A stretch of 64,000 bases of DNA from Marivirga sericea (GCF_900177665.1 NZ_FXAW01000001.1:1-64000); one strand, 5' to 3'; shown: positions 44,181 through 53,312, counted from the first letter of the stretch. Notes: generated by a model not told the origin, from the letters alone. Translations and numbers: made by a program.

Positions 44181-44960
44181 ATGTACGAGTTTTTAAAATA
44201 TAACCTTCAAGAAGGTGTCTGCACCATTACTTTTAATCGTCCTGATTTCTATAATGCTTTTAATGATGGAATCAGTTACGAATTTCAAAAAGCGTTGAAA
44301 GAAGCTGGAAAGGACTCTAATGTGAGGGTAGTAGTCATCACAGGAGAGGGAAAAGCATTCAGTTCAGGACAAGATTTAAAATCTGCCCGTGATGAAGATG
44401 ATAGAATGTTCTATAACTCCCTAGAAAAGAGATATAATCCCATAATTAGAGCAATGCGAAAACTTCCAAAGCCGATTATTGCTAGATTAAATGGTGTTGC
44501 AGCAGGTGCGGGTTGTTCTTTAGCTTTAGCTGCTGATATGATTATTGCAGCTGAATCATCTAAAATGATTGAGGTATTTATTAATATTGGCCTTGTACCT
44601 GATTCTGGTTCTTCTTTCTTCTTACCCAATTTGGTAGGTTATCAAAAAGCATTTGAATTATGTGCAATGGGTACCAAAATAACTGCTAAAGAAGCTTATG
44701 AATTGGGAATTGTAAATAAAGTCGTAAAGGATGAAGATCTAGATGCTGCGGTAAAATCTTACACAGATTATTTTGCCAAAGCTCCAACTAAATCGATCGG
44801 TATGATTAAGAAGATGTTGAATAAAGCAGCTACTTCAACATTAGATGATATGCTGGAATATGAAAAATATTCTCAACAAATAGCAGGAACTTCTGCTGAT
44901 TATAAAGAAGGAAAACAAGCCTTTCTTGAGAAGCGAAAGCCTATTTTTAAGGGGGAGTAA
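44181..44960 (+). CDS. Enoyl-CoA hydratase/isomerase family protein (PaaG-like)
   Basis: The 259-residue crotonase has the oxyanion-hole motifs: AFSSGQDLKSARD (about 57-69) and LNGVAAGAGCSLALAADM (about 101-118). At the catalytic segment it has GLVPDSGSSFFLP, with an Asp in place of the second catalytic Glu. This Asp is the PaaG pattern (ring 1,2-epoxyphenylacetyl-CoA isomerase), and LNKAATSTLDDMLEYE is also as in that group. Participation in phenylacetate or fatty-acid breakdown is likely; no other paa genes are nearby. A strong bidirectional terminator and tRNA-Arg lie downstream. Confidence 0.87.
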   Translation: MYEFLKYNLQEGVCTITFNRPDFYNAFNDGISYEFQKALKEAGKDSNVRVVVITGEGKAFSSGQDLKSARDEDDRMFYNSLEKRYNPIIRAMRKLPKPIIARLNGVAAGAGCSLALAADMIIAAESSKMIEVFINIGLVPDSGSSFFLPNLVGYQKAFELCAMGTKITAKEAYELGIVNKVVKDEDLDAAVKSYTDYFAKAPTKSIGMIKKMLNKAATSTLDDMLEYEKYSQQIAGTSADYKEGKQAFLEKRKPIFKGE

Positions 44961-44996
44961 GATTTACTTGAGGAGATATTCGGCAAGCGGTTACAA

Positions 44997-45032
44997 AAAA
45001 AACCGCTTAGATAACAATCTAAGCGGTTTTTT
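44997..45032. terminator. Bidirectional terminator between crotonase gene and tRNA-Arg
   Basis: A perfect 16-bp stem (AAAAAACCGCTTAGAT and its complement) closes on a 4-base loop, AACA. It begins 1 base past the tRNA 3' end on the minus strand and gives poly-U on both strands. Confidence 0.9.
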
Positions 45033-45033
45033 G

Positions 45034-45107
45034 TGACCTCGGCAGGATTCAAACCTGCAACCTCCACAGCCGTAATGTGGTGCACTATTCAGTTATGCTA
45101 CGAGGCC
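45034..45107 (-). tRNA. tRNA-Arg (anticodon ACG)
   Basis: The 74-base cloverleaf reads on the minus strand with acceptor GGCCTCG paired to CGAGGTC (one G-U) and discriminator A. The D arm is GCAT/GTGC, the anticodon stem CCACA/TGTGG carries the loop TTACGGC with anticodon ACG, and the T arm GCAGG/CCTGC closes the loop TTTGAAT. The ACG anticodon, with A34 likely edited to inosine, reads CGU, CGC and CGA. CCA is not encoded. The T-loop has T in place of the usual C at its third position. Confidence 0.95.
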
Positions 45108-45182
45108 ATTTTTTCTATTTTGACACTGCTTCCTTACTCCCAAGCAATATCTTTTCATTAACTACGTTTGCTAATGAGTTTG

Positions 45183-45190
45183 CAAAGGTA
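45183..45190 (-). promoter_or_regulatory. Promoter -7 box for tRNA-Arg
   Basis: TACCTTTG on the minus strand fits TAnnTTTG exactly, about 76 bases before the tRNA. A TTTC about 20 bases further upstream is a weak -33 match. Confidence 0.45.
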
Positions 45191-45246
45191 GAAAATAATT
45201 TCTTATAAGAAAAAGGAATTATTTATTTATCCTCTGCATAAAACGC

Positions 45247-45254
45247 TATCTTTG
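45247..45254 (+). promoter_or_regulatory. Promoter -7 box for the barrel protein gene
   Basis: TATCTTTG fits TAnnTTTG exactly, 32 bases before the ATG at 45286. The -33 region is AT-rich without a clear TTTG. Confidence 0.45.
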
Positions 45255-45285
45255 TCATTCGAAAGTAAAATTCAAAACATTACCA

Positions 45286-46056
45286 ATGAAAAAATTATTC
45301 GTATTTACTTTAACGATTTTAACTGTTGTAGCTACCGTAAATGCTCAAAATTTACAGGAGAAAAATACATTCGGTCCTAGACCAAATCTAAAAGGAGATT
45401 TAACATTGTCTTTTGGTTTAAATATGTTGTATGGAAATGATGTAGACGATTTAAACCTGAGAACTTTCGGTAATAATTCCTTTAAAATTGGTTATATGTA
45501 CCCAGTGCAGATTTCTGATTCCAAATTTACTTTTAATGCTGGATTTAATTTTTCATTCGATAAATACGCATTTGACGGTGATTCAACTACCTTAGGGGTT
45601 GTATCTGGAACAGATGAATTAAGAAATGTTAGATTGCAAACAATAGGAGAGGATTTGTTCGGAGAAAACGGCTTTGTTGAGAAGTCTAAATTTGAAACTA
45701 ATTATGTTAATATTCCATTAGAGTTACGCTACTATTTTAATAGAAATAAAATAGATGATGGCGGTTTGTTTCTTGCAGCAGGAGGGAGCATTGGGTATTT
45801 GATTAATGGGAAAACTAAAATCAAGTATGTAGAAAATGAACAGACCAAGAAAATCAAAAGGAAGGAAAGTTTCGAATTGAATCAATTCAGATATGGAGCT
45901 CACTTTAGAATTGGCATTGCTGGGTTTGGTGCTCATTTCGAGTATGATTTTTCTGAATTATTTAACCCTGGAAGAGGGCCTTTAAATAATGCTGAGGTTC
46001 CAGTTGCAACTCAAACAACTCCATTTAGATTCGGACTGAGTTTTAATTTGTTTTAG
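45286..46056 (+). CDS. Outer-membrane beta-barrel protein
   Basis: The 256 residues begin with a signal peptide (KKLFVFTLTILTVVATVNAQ). The mature protein alternates amphipathic strands and turns (for example LRYYFNRNKIDDGGLFLAAG and FRYGAHFRIGIAGFGAHFEY, taken in parts) and ends with Phe in FRFGLSFNLF, the C-terminal signature for BAM-mediated insertion. It resembles PorT/OmpA-like eight-stranded barrels. No specific function can be given. It is preceded by a good -7 box and followed by a hairpin terminator, so it is a single transcription unit. Confidence 0.85.
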   Translation: MKKLFVFTLTILTVVATVNAQNLQEKNTFGPRPNLKGDLTLSFGLNMLYGNDVDDLNLRTFGNNSFKIGYMYPVQISDSKFTFNAGFNFSFDKYAFDGDSTTLGVVSGTDELRNVRLQTIGEDLFGENGFVEKSKFETNYVNIPLELRYYFNRNKIDDGGLFLAAGGSIGYLINGKTKIKYVENEQTKKIKRKESFELNQFRYGAHFRIGIAGFGAHFEYDFSELFNPGRGPLNNAEVPVATQTTPFRFGLSFNLF

Positions 46057-46086
46057 ATTATATAAAATTTTTATTTCGATATGAAG

Positions 46087-46117
46087 AGCATCTACCTAAA
46101 ATTAGATGCTTTTTTTA
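46087..46117 (+). terminator. Terminator after barrel gene
   Basis: AGCATCTA and TAGATGCT form an 8-bp stem followed by a run of T, 30 bases after the stop of the barrel gene. Confidence 0.75.
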
Positions 46118-46554
46118 TTTGTTACATTTTTTGTGAAGAAGCACAAATATCTTTTTGCAGTGCTCACTATTTCCTTGTTCTTTCTAGTTGCTTCGGATAT
46201 GTAGGCGAGTATTCCAATGAATTAAACGCAAATTGCTATCGATTTCAAAAAACTTATCATGCCATAAATTAAGTACCTTAATTGACTGTATTATGAGTTT
46301 AAAAGTGAGGGAATTAGCTGTTGAAGATTATGATGGTGATAAAATTAAGTTGCTATCTGATGATAATCTGGGTTTTAGTATAATGAGTTTCTTCTTGATT
46401 TGGAGCCCCAGCAGCAGCTATATACTTGCATTGGATAAGCTTTAAAATGATTACTCGCGCTTAAAATGTGTGCTGTTAGCACTTGATATGTCTGACAAAT
46501 TTCAAAAGTATTCCAATCAAATTTACTTCGAAATTGATTTCTCAGTACAACAGA
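46118..46554. other. 437-base gap, possibly holding a decayed gene
   Basis: No intact gene with good coding character is found. On the plus strand a frame from ATG 46293 gives LKVRELAVEDYDGDKIKLLS and continues to a TAA at 46443-46445; beyond it the same frame stays open with protein-like residues (NDYSRLKCVLLALDMSDKF) up to the convergent protease gene. This may be a remnant of a small protein gene broken by a stop codon, or chance. The family is not recognisable. Confidence 0.25.
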
Positions 46555-48039
46555 CTATTTCCACTCAATTTCCATCTGGTATTTATTCTGAGCTACAATA
46601 GTAGAGTACATTGCTTTATCTATCTTCTCAATTTTAAAAGTAGATTGTCCGTTCTCAATCTTGATAGATTTTTGTTCCAAGACATTTCTTGAATTCTCTT
46701 TGTGAAATATAACCACTGTCTCAATACCTGCAGGAAGATCTACAGTCAGATAATCTTGATCTGAAATTACAGTATTGAAATTCGTTTTCAGTTTTTCTTC
46801 TTTTAAAAGTGCAATTACTTTCTTACTGTCTGGAACACCAAAGCCTACATAATTATTAGGGATTTCTGCTAGATGGCTGCTTGATTTGATAAGGTCAATT
46901 ACTTCCAAATTTGTAAGGGTGCTGTCATATTCCCAAATACATGCAGCTAGTCCAGTAATTACGGGAGCTGCAAAAGAAGTCCCATTTGCGGCAAAACAAG
47001 CTACATCTGGTTTTACGTAATCTAATTTTTCAGGACCAATAGACGAGTAATACAACTTGGACCAGTCATCAAAACGAACGGCTCCTACCGTCAAAATATC
47101 TTGAGCATCTGAAGGCAATGATAAAATGCTCCATTTTTGGTGACCGTCATTTCCAGCTGCACTTACAATTAACATTCCTTTTTCTGCAGCTATTTGAGCT
47201 GTTCTGGTGATCATACTACTTTTTCCATCCACTTCCTTTTTGCTATGATTTTCCTTTCTTTTATCAAAACCATCGGTATATCCTAGGGATGAATTCACTA
47301 ATCGGATACCCATTTCGTGAAATAATTCTATAGCTTCTACCCAATAATCTTCTTCAATTCTTTTTTCTCTGATGCCGTGGTCTGTTCTTGTTAAATATAA
47401 ATCTGCATTTTCAGCCATTCCATATTTTATTGAGTTCCCATTATCTGAGCCTACTATCATTCTTAACACTTGAGTTCCGTGGTCATCTTGTGAAATTCTT
47501 TTGCCATAAAAAGGGTCATTATTGCCGTTTAGTAAATAATCTTTGAAAAATTTAATCTGTTTGTTTGCAATCAAATGTTGTAATGAAGGTTCTGCATCTG
47601 CATCCATAAAACCACCATCGATCACACCGATTTTCACACCTTTACCAGTTAATTTCATACTATCGGTGATGTAATGTGCCTCGATTTGTTCTAAGGCGTA
47701 TGAATATTCAAGTTCGGTTGGGTTTTCAACGGATAGGACTTCAAGTCCCTTTTGCGGGTCAATTTTTTTCACAAAACCATATTTTGCTAATGAATTTGCA
47801 TGGTGTTTCTTGGTAGAGATGCTTACTACAGGATTCCATTTTGACTGGTAATGAAATGATAAATTTTCAGGATACTGCTTTTTTAAGCTGTCTTTAAAGA
47901 GTTCTATTTGCTGACTTTGTTCCTTCAAATGATCAACATTGAATTCCAGCCAGTACTTCTCTTGTGCTAAAACTGCAATCGAAAGCAGGTAAATAGGGAC
48001 TAAGAAGAAGATTGTCTTGAAAAAAGCCTGTTTTAACAT
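46555..48039 (-). CDS. Secreted subtilisin-like serine protease (S8)
   Basis: The 494 residues start with a signal peptide (to about 25, SIAVLAQ), then a pro-region of about 110 residues. The catalytic domain contains Asp141 (IGVIDGGF), His187 (DDHGTQV), the oxyanion Asn297 (SAAGNDG) and Ser355 (GTSFAAPV), a complete triad. The C-terminal 100 residues form a small strand-rich domain (VDLPAGIETVVIFHKE) without the conserved type IX sorting signal that I would look for, so the export route past the outer membrane is open. It probably degrades extracellular or periplasmic proteins. Confidence 0.93.
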   Translation of the reverse strand: MLKQAFFKTIFFLVPIYLLSIAVLAQEKYWLEFNVDHLKEQSQQIELFKDSLKKQYPENLSFHYQSKWNPVVSISTKKHHANSLAKYGFVKKIDPQKGLEVLSVENPTELEYSYALEQIEAHYITDSMKLTGKGVKIGVIDGGFMDADAEPSLQHLIANKQIKFFKDYLLNGNNDPFYGKRISQDDHGTQVLRMIVGSDNGNSIKYGMAENADLYLTRTDHGIREKRIEEDYWVEAIELFHEMGIRLVNSSLGYTDGFDKRKENHSKKEVDGKSSMITRTAQIAAEKGMLIVSAAGNDGHQKWSILSLPSDAQDILTVGAVRFDDWSKLYYSSIGPEKLDYVKPDVACFAANGTSFAAPVITGLAACIWEYDSTLTNLEVIDLIKSSSHLAEIPNNYVGFGVPDSKKVIALLKEEKLKTNFNTVISDQDYLTVDLPAGIETVVIFHKENSRNVLEQKSIKIENGQSTFKIEKIDKAMYSTIVAQNKYQMEIEWK

Positions 48040-48059
48040 GTTGAATGAGATAATAAAAT

Positions 48060-48076
48060 GTAAATTTGAAATTTAC
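48060..48076. promoter_or_regulatory. 17-bp palindrome between divergent protease and pepP genes
   Basis: GTAAATTT and AAATTTAC are mirrored around one G. The site includes TAAATTTG, a -7-like box for pepP (48061-48068), so a bound regulator could block that promoter. The AT-rich arms make chance occurrence possible. Confidence 0.35.
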
Positions 48077-48114
48077 GAAGCTTAAACGATTAATTTGATA
48101 TAAAAAGTAATTTT

Positions 48115-49404
48115 ATGAGATACAAAACTTTAGACTCGTCCTTATATGTAAAGAACCGCAAAAACTTCATGAAGCAAATGCCAGCTCGATCTTTGGCCGT
48201 CTTTAATTCTAATGATGTAATGCCACTAAATGCGGATGGGACTATGACCTTTTGGCAAAACAGTGATTTGTTTTATCTGACGGGTATAGATCAAGAAGAG
48301 AGTATATTGGTTTTATTTCCTGATTTTGATAATGACAGTTGGAGGGAGATTTTATTTGTAACTGAAACGAATGAGCATATTGCCGTTTGGGAAGGACATA
48401 AATATACTAAAGAAGAAGCTACTGCAGCTTCAGGTATTCCAACAGTGATGTGGTTATCTCAATTTGAAACTGTTTTCAATACCTTGATGGCAGAAGCTGA
48501 GCAGGTTTTCATCAACACCAATGAGCATATCAGAAACGCAACACCTGTGGAAACGCGTGATATGCGTTTTATTAAGTGGTTGCAAGATAGATATCCAGCA
48601 CATCAATACAGAAAAGCAGCGCCTATTTTGTATGATTTAAGAGCGATTAAAGATCCTCAGGAGATCACGCAAATGGAAAGAGCTTGTAAAATTACAGAAG
48701 ATGCCTTCAGAAGAACCTTGAAATTTGTAAAACCTGGCGTTAAGGAATACGAAGTTGAAGCAGAAGTTTTGCATGAATTTGTGAGACAAGGTTCAAAAGG
48801 GTTCGCTTATACTCCAATTGTTGCTTCAGGCGGAAATGCTTGTGTACTTCATTATATTGAAAATAAAGACGTTTGCAAGGATGGGGATTTGTTGTTGATG
48901 GATGTCGGTGCTGAGTATGGGAATTACAATGCTGATATGACGCGTGCAATTCCTGTTAACGGAAGATATACCCAGCGACAGAAAGATGTTTATAATGCAG
49001 TTTTAAGAGTGATGAAAGAATGTTATAATATCTTAACACCAGGCAACAGAATTCCTGAATACCATAAAGAAGTGGGGAAGTTGATGGAAAGTGAATTGCT
49101 CGGTTTGGGCTTATTGGATAAAACGGATATCAAAAACCAAGACCCATCAAATCCTGCTTATAAAAAATATTTTATGCACGGAACGTCTCACCACATTGGA
49201 TTGGATGTTCATGATGTGGGAAATATTTACAGGAAGTTTGAGCCAAACATGGTTTTCACTATTGAGCCCGGTATCTATATTCAAAATGAAGGGATAGGAG
49301 TACGTTTAGAAAATGATGTAGTCATCACTAAAGATGGTCACCATGATATGATGGGCAATATCCCGATTGAAATTGATGAGATCGAAGATATAATGAATAG
49401 CTAA
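48115..49404 (+). CDS. pepP: Xaa-Pro aminopeptidase (aminopeptidase P)
   Basis: The 429-residue M24 metallopeptidase removes N-terminal residues that precede proline. An N-terminal creatinase-like domain (to about 165) has the AMP_N start (KNRKNFMKQMPARSLAVF). The pita-bread domain holds the dinuclear metal site: Asp263, Asp274, His360 (in HGTSHHIG), Glu384 (TIEPGIY) and Glu399 (VRLEND). All ligands are present and the length is normal. It is divergent from the protease gene and possibly works with it in peptide use. Confidence 0.95.
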   Translation: MRYKTLDSSLYVKNRKNFMKQMPARSLAVFNSNDVMPLNADGTMTFWQNSDLFYLTGIDQEESILVLFPDFDNDSWREILFVTETNEHIAVWEGHKYTKEEATAASGIPTVMWLSQFETVFNTLMAEAEQVFINTNEHIRNATPVETRDMRFIKWLQDRYPAHQYRKAAPILYDLRAIKDPQEITQMERACKITEDAFRRTLKFVKPGVKEYEVEAEVLHEFVRQGSKGFAYTPIVASGGNACVLHYIENKDVCKDGDLLLMDVGAEYGNYNADMTRAIPVNGRYTQRQKDVYNAVLRVMKECYNILTPGNRIPEYHKEVGKLMESELLGLGLLDKTDIKNQDPSNPAYKKYFMHGTSHHIGLDVHDVGNIYRKFEPNMVFTIEPGIYIQNEGIGVRLENDVVITKDGHHDMMGNIPIEIDEIEDIMNS

Positions 49405-49412
49405 AAATGGAG

Positions 49413-49442
49413 AAGCGATGATCGGAAGGTCATCGCTTTTTT
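49413..49442. terminator. Terminator after pepP overlapping the next gene's stop
   Basis: AAGCGATGA and TCATCGCTT form a 9-bp stem with an 8-base loop, then a T-run on the plus strand. The right arm contains the stop codon (TGA on the minus strand) of the convergent lipoprotein gene. Confidence 0.8.
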
Positions 49443-50515
49443 ATTGTCATTTCCATTGAATTGTTGCTATAAATTGGTTCCATCCCTCTAGTTATTGATG
49501 CATATTTTTCTAACAATTCTTCCTCCTTAATTAAACCAGAAAAATCAATTGTGTTCATGTTATGATTGATACTAGAGAAAATAAAGGGCAGCTTTGTGTT
49601 TTTCAGGAAGAGTAGTTTTTCTTTTCTGGCAGTTAAATTGGTTGCGTACCATTTTTCTCGAAATGCATTATGCGCTTCAAGTTCTTCTGGACTTCCAGGA
49701 TCTCTCATAATTTTGGTTTTAAGATTATCAGGTAAAGAATCATGCGTATAAACCCAATATTGACTTAATGGAAGGAAATAAGCACTATCACTCATATCCT
49801 TTTGATAGTATAGATAGGTTAATGCTGCTTCAGGATCCAATCTCCCCGCTTCCACTGCACTTCTCATCATATTTTTAAGGTTCATTACACTCTTGTCTTC
49901 AGCTCTTCGTCTAGCAACATGAAGTAAAACAATATGGTGACCTTGAGAAACCAAATCCGCAGGATAGCCGAGTTTGACCTGTGAAGGGAAACCGTAGGTC
50001 TTAGAGTAACCGATTATTTGTTGCAAATTAGATCTTTCGTTTACTTCAATAATTGAATCAAACTCGTCATAATGGGGTCTGTGTAACTGGTCTTTTATAA
50101 ATATCCCCTCGAATTCAGCTCTTTTTACAGGATCATAGTCTATGACTTTTTGATCGATAAGACTATTCCACTCTTTCTCATCTAAATAAGAGCTTACAAA
50201 GACAGACTTAGTTTTTTCGGCATTTTCAGAATTATTGATAATGACTTGCAAGAACTGATTCCTACTTTCGATCAGACCAGCATATTGACTTGCCAGTGCT
50301 GCATTAAAAACGTCTTTTCCGAATGGCTTTTCGATTAGTCGGAACGCTTCTTGGTACAGATTGACTGCGTCTTTGTATTTTTCATCCACAATCTGCATTT
50401 CTGCATCTTTTACCAATTCATAATATCGAGGGACATTAGTTTCTACAGCTTGTTTGCATGATGACAAAGAGAATAGAAATATGATTATCAATTGTGGTAA
50501 ATAATAGTCTTTCAT
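49430..50515 (-). CDS. Lipoprotein, DUF6624-like
   Basis: The 361 residues begin with a lipoprotein signal peptide (FLFSLSSC, Cys20). The first part (to about 100) looks like a TPR-like helical pair: YYELVKDAEMQIVDEKYKDA, then VNLYQEAFRLI. The second half has GYSKTYGFPSQVKLGYPADL, HIVLLHVARRRAEDKSVMNL and LDPEAALTYLYYQKD, which resembles the DUF6624 family found in many Bacteroidota and others. The function is unknown. The gene is monocistronic. Confidence 0.7.
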   Translation of the reverse strand: MKDYYLPQLIIIFLFSLSSCKQAVETNVPRYYELVKDAEMQIVDEKYKDAVNLYQEAFRLIEKPFGKDVFNAALASQYAGLIESRNQFLQVIINNSENAEKTKSVFVSSYLDEKEWNSLIDQKVIDYDPVKRAEFEGIFIKDQLHRPHYDEFDSIIEVNERSNLQQIIGYSKTYGFPSQVKLGYPADLVSQGHHIVLLHVARRRAEDKSVMNLKNMMRSAVEAGRLDPEAALTYLYYQKDMSDSAYFLPLSQYWVYTHDSLPDNLKTKIMRDPGSPEELEAHNAFREKWYATNLTARKEKLLFLKNTKLPFIFSSINHNMNTIDFSGLIKEEELLEKYASITRGMEPIYSNNSMEMTIKKR

Positions 50516-50655
50516 TTATTTTGGATTGATTTATTCTTTGTTTAAAAGGTATTAAATTAAGATGTATTTGTACTAAGTCTTTAAGGTAAAATTTTGTTAA
50601 TGTAGGAAAAAGGGAGTGCTTATTTATTTTAGGAAATACTAAATTATATAATCAA

Positions 50656-51348
50656 CTATTCAAAAACAGCCACAGCTCTAACAGGAGAGCCCGTTCCTCC
50701 TCTAATTTTCAAAGGAAATGCTATAAACCGAAATCTTCCTCTTTCAATCAATTGATGTAGGTTGATCATGTTTTCATAATGAGTAAAGCATAGCTCTCCA
50801 CAAATGTGATGGACCTCTTTATTGGATACTTTTCGAACCCCAGGTGACATAGTTTCTACGCCAAAAGCAGATATTTTTTGCTCTCCCAGCCAACGAGCTG
50901 TTTTGGCAGAAACACCTGGTCCGTTTTCCCAATTTTCTGAATTGAAGTGTTTTCTGTAATGATCAGTATAAAATAGGACAGTATCTCCTTTTTTGATTTC
51001 TACATTAGCGTTCTTACAAGCCAATTCGACTTCGTGAGGTTCTATCAACTCTGCTAGATTTTTATTCGAGAAGTCTAAGCAAATACCTTCAGTATAAAAC
51101 ATTGATAAGGGCATTTTATCGATGGATTTCCCTTCATATTCTTTAGCCATGTGGTTAATGGCATCAACATGAGTTCCTGTATGCTCCCCAAGCTCTAATT
51201 TATGGACAGCAGGGGTTCTCTTTGTAGGGTTTTTAATGCCTTCCCACTCCTCATGCGAATTGTGGATTTCCATTTTCACCTGAGGAAGGTCTTTAAAAAC
51301 TGGCATTCCTTCATAAATATCTTGACTTAAGTCGATGATTTCGGGCAT
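50656..51348 (-). CDS. Cyclase family protein (kynurenine formamidase-like)
   Basis: The 230-residue metal-dependent hydrolase carries the family motif in GEHTGTHVDAINHM (about 55-68), with the His/Asp residues that hold zinc or manganese, and further GVETMSPGV and the terminal RGGTGSPVRAVAVF. Relatives act as kynurenine formamidase, isatin hydrolase or polyketide-cyclase-like enzymes. Without tryptophan-degradation genes nearby the substrate cannot be stated. It is a single gene. Confidence 0.88.
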   Translation of the reverse strand: MPEIIDLSQDIYEGMPVFKDLPQVKMEIHNSHEEWEGIKNPTKRTPAVHKLELGEHTGTHVDAINHMAKEYEGKSIDKMPLSMFYTEGICLDFSNKNLAELIEPHEVELACKNANVEIKKGDTVLFYTDHYRKHFNSENWENGPGVSAKTARWLGEQKISAFGVETMSPGVRKVSNKEVHHICGELCFTHYENMINLHQLIERGRFRFIAFPLKIRGGTGSPVRAVAVFE

Positions 51349-51460
51349 TAATGTATAGATTAATTATTTTGCAAAATATTTGAAAAAATTTAGAATAAGT
51401 TTCAAATTGAAGTGTTTATTTCCAAATGAAGATTGATTTTCAATTTGACTTAATTAAAAC

Positions 51461-52279
51461 ATGAATAAATTCCTCTTCCTATTTTTTCTTCCACTAAATA
51501 TTTTAGCAATTGATCCTGACAGAGAATATATTTTAACGCCTGATTCCATTAATTGGGACTATAAAGAATTATTAGTCACCACCGCAGACGGATTTGATTT
51601 GAATACTTGGATTTATGCTACTAATCCTGATAAAGAGCAAGATAAGGTTCTTATTATAGCTTATCCAGATGCTGGTAATATGTCTTATTTTGTCTATCAT
51701 GCGTCTATTTTGGCTAATTTAGGTTTTACGGTCGTTACTTTTGATTACCGGGGATTTGGCAAAAGCGATGATTTTGAAATTAAGCCAAATAATCTATTTC
51801 ATATTGAGTTTTCAAATGACTTAAAATCAATTGTAGATTTTACTGACAAAAGATTTAAAGATAAAAGTATAGGGATTTGGGGCTCTTCAATGGGGACGAT
51901 GGTAACAACTTACGCTTTTGAAGATATAAAGGATAAAATAGACTTTCTGATTTATGATGCATTTGTCTATGATCCAATTGAGCATATTCAACGAATAAAA
52001 TCGCTAAAGGGAAAGGAAACGTTTTCGCCAATTGATGCTAATGAATATATCCAAAAATGGAAAGTAATCGATATTCCGATTTTGATTTTTGCAGGGAAGG
52101 AAGACAATATTACCACAGCTCAAGATGCTAGAGCAAATAAAGATAAATTTAGTATCAAGCCAGAAGTACAAATTTATGATGGGGGACATTTAATGGGTTT
52201 TCAGCACAAAGGAGATAGTATGGGTTTTGGTGGCTGGTACTCTTTTCAAATGAAAAGGTTTATTGAGGAGATACGCTGA
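51461..52279 (+). CDS. Exported alpha/beta hydrolase
   Basis: The 272 residues begin with a short signal peptide (NKFLFLFFLPLNILA). The alpha/beta hydrolase pattern is clear: VVTFDYRGFGKSDDF, then the nucleophile elbow GSSMGT (Ser at about 145-147), the acid in FAGKEDNITT and the His in GGHLMGF near the end. It could be an esterase or peptidase acting in the periplasm. It is followed 56 bases later by a DinB gene in the same direction. Confidence 0.85.
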   Translation: MNKFLFLFFLPLNILAIDPDREYILTPDSINWDYKELLVTTADGFDLNTWIYATNPDKEQDKVLIIAYPDAGNMSYFVYHASILANLGFTVVTFDYRGFGKSDDFEIKPNNLFHIEFSNDLKSIVDFTDKRFKDKSIGIWGSSMGTMVTTYAFEDIKDKIDFLIYDAFVYDPIEHIQRIKSLKGKETFSPIDANEYIQKWKVIDIPILIFAGKEDNITTAQDARANKDKFSIKPEVQIYDGGHLMGFQHKGDSMGFGGWYSFQMKRFIEEIR

Positions 52280-52335
52280 AGTAAACTACTGCTATATTTC
52301 CCCAACCTTTTCCCACTCAATTCCGATTACAAAAT

Positions 52336-52896
52336 ATGATTTGGCTAAAAGATGTTATCAAAGATTTACAGGAAATTGAAGAAACCACGAGAAATGAGTT
52401 TCAGAATTTAGGTGAAGAGGAGTTAGTGTGGAAACCTGCCCCAGAGAAATGGTCTGTAGCAGAATGTTTGCAGCACATCATTATAGCCAATTCTATCTAC
52501 ATAAAAGACATTGAACAGCGGTTGCAAAAAGCAGAAGTGAAGACTATTGAGTACCCTATCACTTTTTCGATTACAGGAAAATTATTTCTTTACGCTGTGG
52601 ATCCAAAATACAAATGGAAAGTACCCGCTCCGAAGATTTTTAAGCCCACTAACGGAAATAAGGTTGAGAATGGAGAGAAAACTGTTGAGTATTTTTTAAA
52701 ATTGCAGCAAGAAATTATAGCAACGGCTCGAAAAGCCTGTGCTTATGACCATCAACATGTTCACACCTACAGCCCTTTGAGTAAATTATTGAAATTTAAT
52801 GTAGGAGAGCAGTTGTACATTATGATGCGACATACTAAAAGGCATATCAATCAGGCCAAGCGCGTTAAAAATCAATTACCAAAAACTGTAGCTTAA
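52336..52896 (+). CDS. DinB family protein
   Basis: The 186-residue protein has the four-helix DinB fold with its three metal-type His: WSVAECLQHIIIANSIYI (first His), a helix with QEIIATARKA, and MRHTKRHINQAKRV (last His pair). DinB/YfiT proteins are metal-dependent transferases or hydrolases, many using thiols such as bacillithiol; which one applies here is unknown. Its TAA stop overlaps the ATG of the following RidA gene, so the two are co-translated. Confidence 0.88.
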   Translation: MIWLKDVIKDLQEIEETTRNEFQNLGEEELVWKPAPEKWSVAECLQHIIIANSIYIKDIEQRLQKAEVKTIEYPITFSITGKLFLYAVDPKYKWKVPAPKIFKPTNGNKVENGEKTVEYFLKLQQEIIATARKACAYDHQHVHTYSPLSKLLKFNVGEQLYIMMRHTKRHINQAKRVKNQLPKTVA

Positions 52897-53312
52897 TGGA
52901 AGAAAAAATCAGAAATTCAAATCGTGCGCCCTTACCTGTTGGTTTATATCCCCATGCGCGAAAGGTAGGTAACCTATTGTTTTTATCCGGGGTAGGTCCA
53001 CGTAAAAAAGACAGCAAAACGATCCCTGGAGTAGAATTAGATGAAAATGGGGAGATTAAGGACTACGACATTGAAATACAATGCAAGGCTGTTTTTGATA
53101 ATGTCAAGATGATTTTAGAAGACTGTGGGAGCAGCTGGGATAAACTAGTTGATGTACAAGTCTTCTTAACCAATATGAAAGATGATTTTTCGACTTTCAA
53201 TAAGGTTTATGCTGAATATTTCAAAGATATTCAACCATGTAGAACTACTGTAGAGGTAAATGCCTTACCAACACCAATTGCAATTGAACTAAAGTGTGTG
53301 GCTGAGTTGTGA
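52896..53312 (+). CDS. RidA family protein (reactive enamine/imine deaminase)
   Basis: The 138 residues are a YjgF/YER057c/UK114 domain: LPVGLYPHARKVGNLLFLSG near the start, a helix with QCKAVFDNVKMILEDCGS, VDVQVFLTNMKDDFSTFN, and CRTTVEVNALPTPIAIELKC, whose Arg contacts the substrate carboxylate. RidA hydrolyses reactive imines such as those from threonine dehydratase. Members of this longer subgroup are also found in 2-aminomuconate deaminase clusters. It forms an operon with the upstream DinB gene and is convergent with an unknown membrane gene with no gap. Confidence 0.9.
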   Translation: MEEKIRNSNRAPLPVGLYPHARKVGNLLFLSGVGPRKKDSKTIPGVELDENGEIKDYDIEIQCKAVFDNVKMILEDCGSSWDKLVDVQVFLTNMKDDFSTFNKVYAEYFKDIQPCRTTVEVNALPTPIAIELKCVAEL

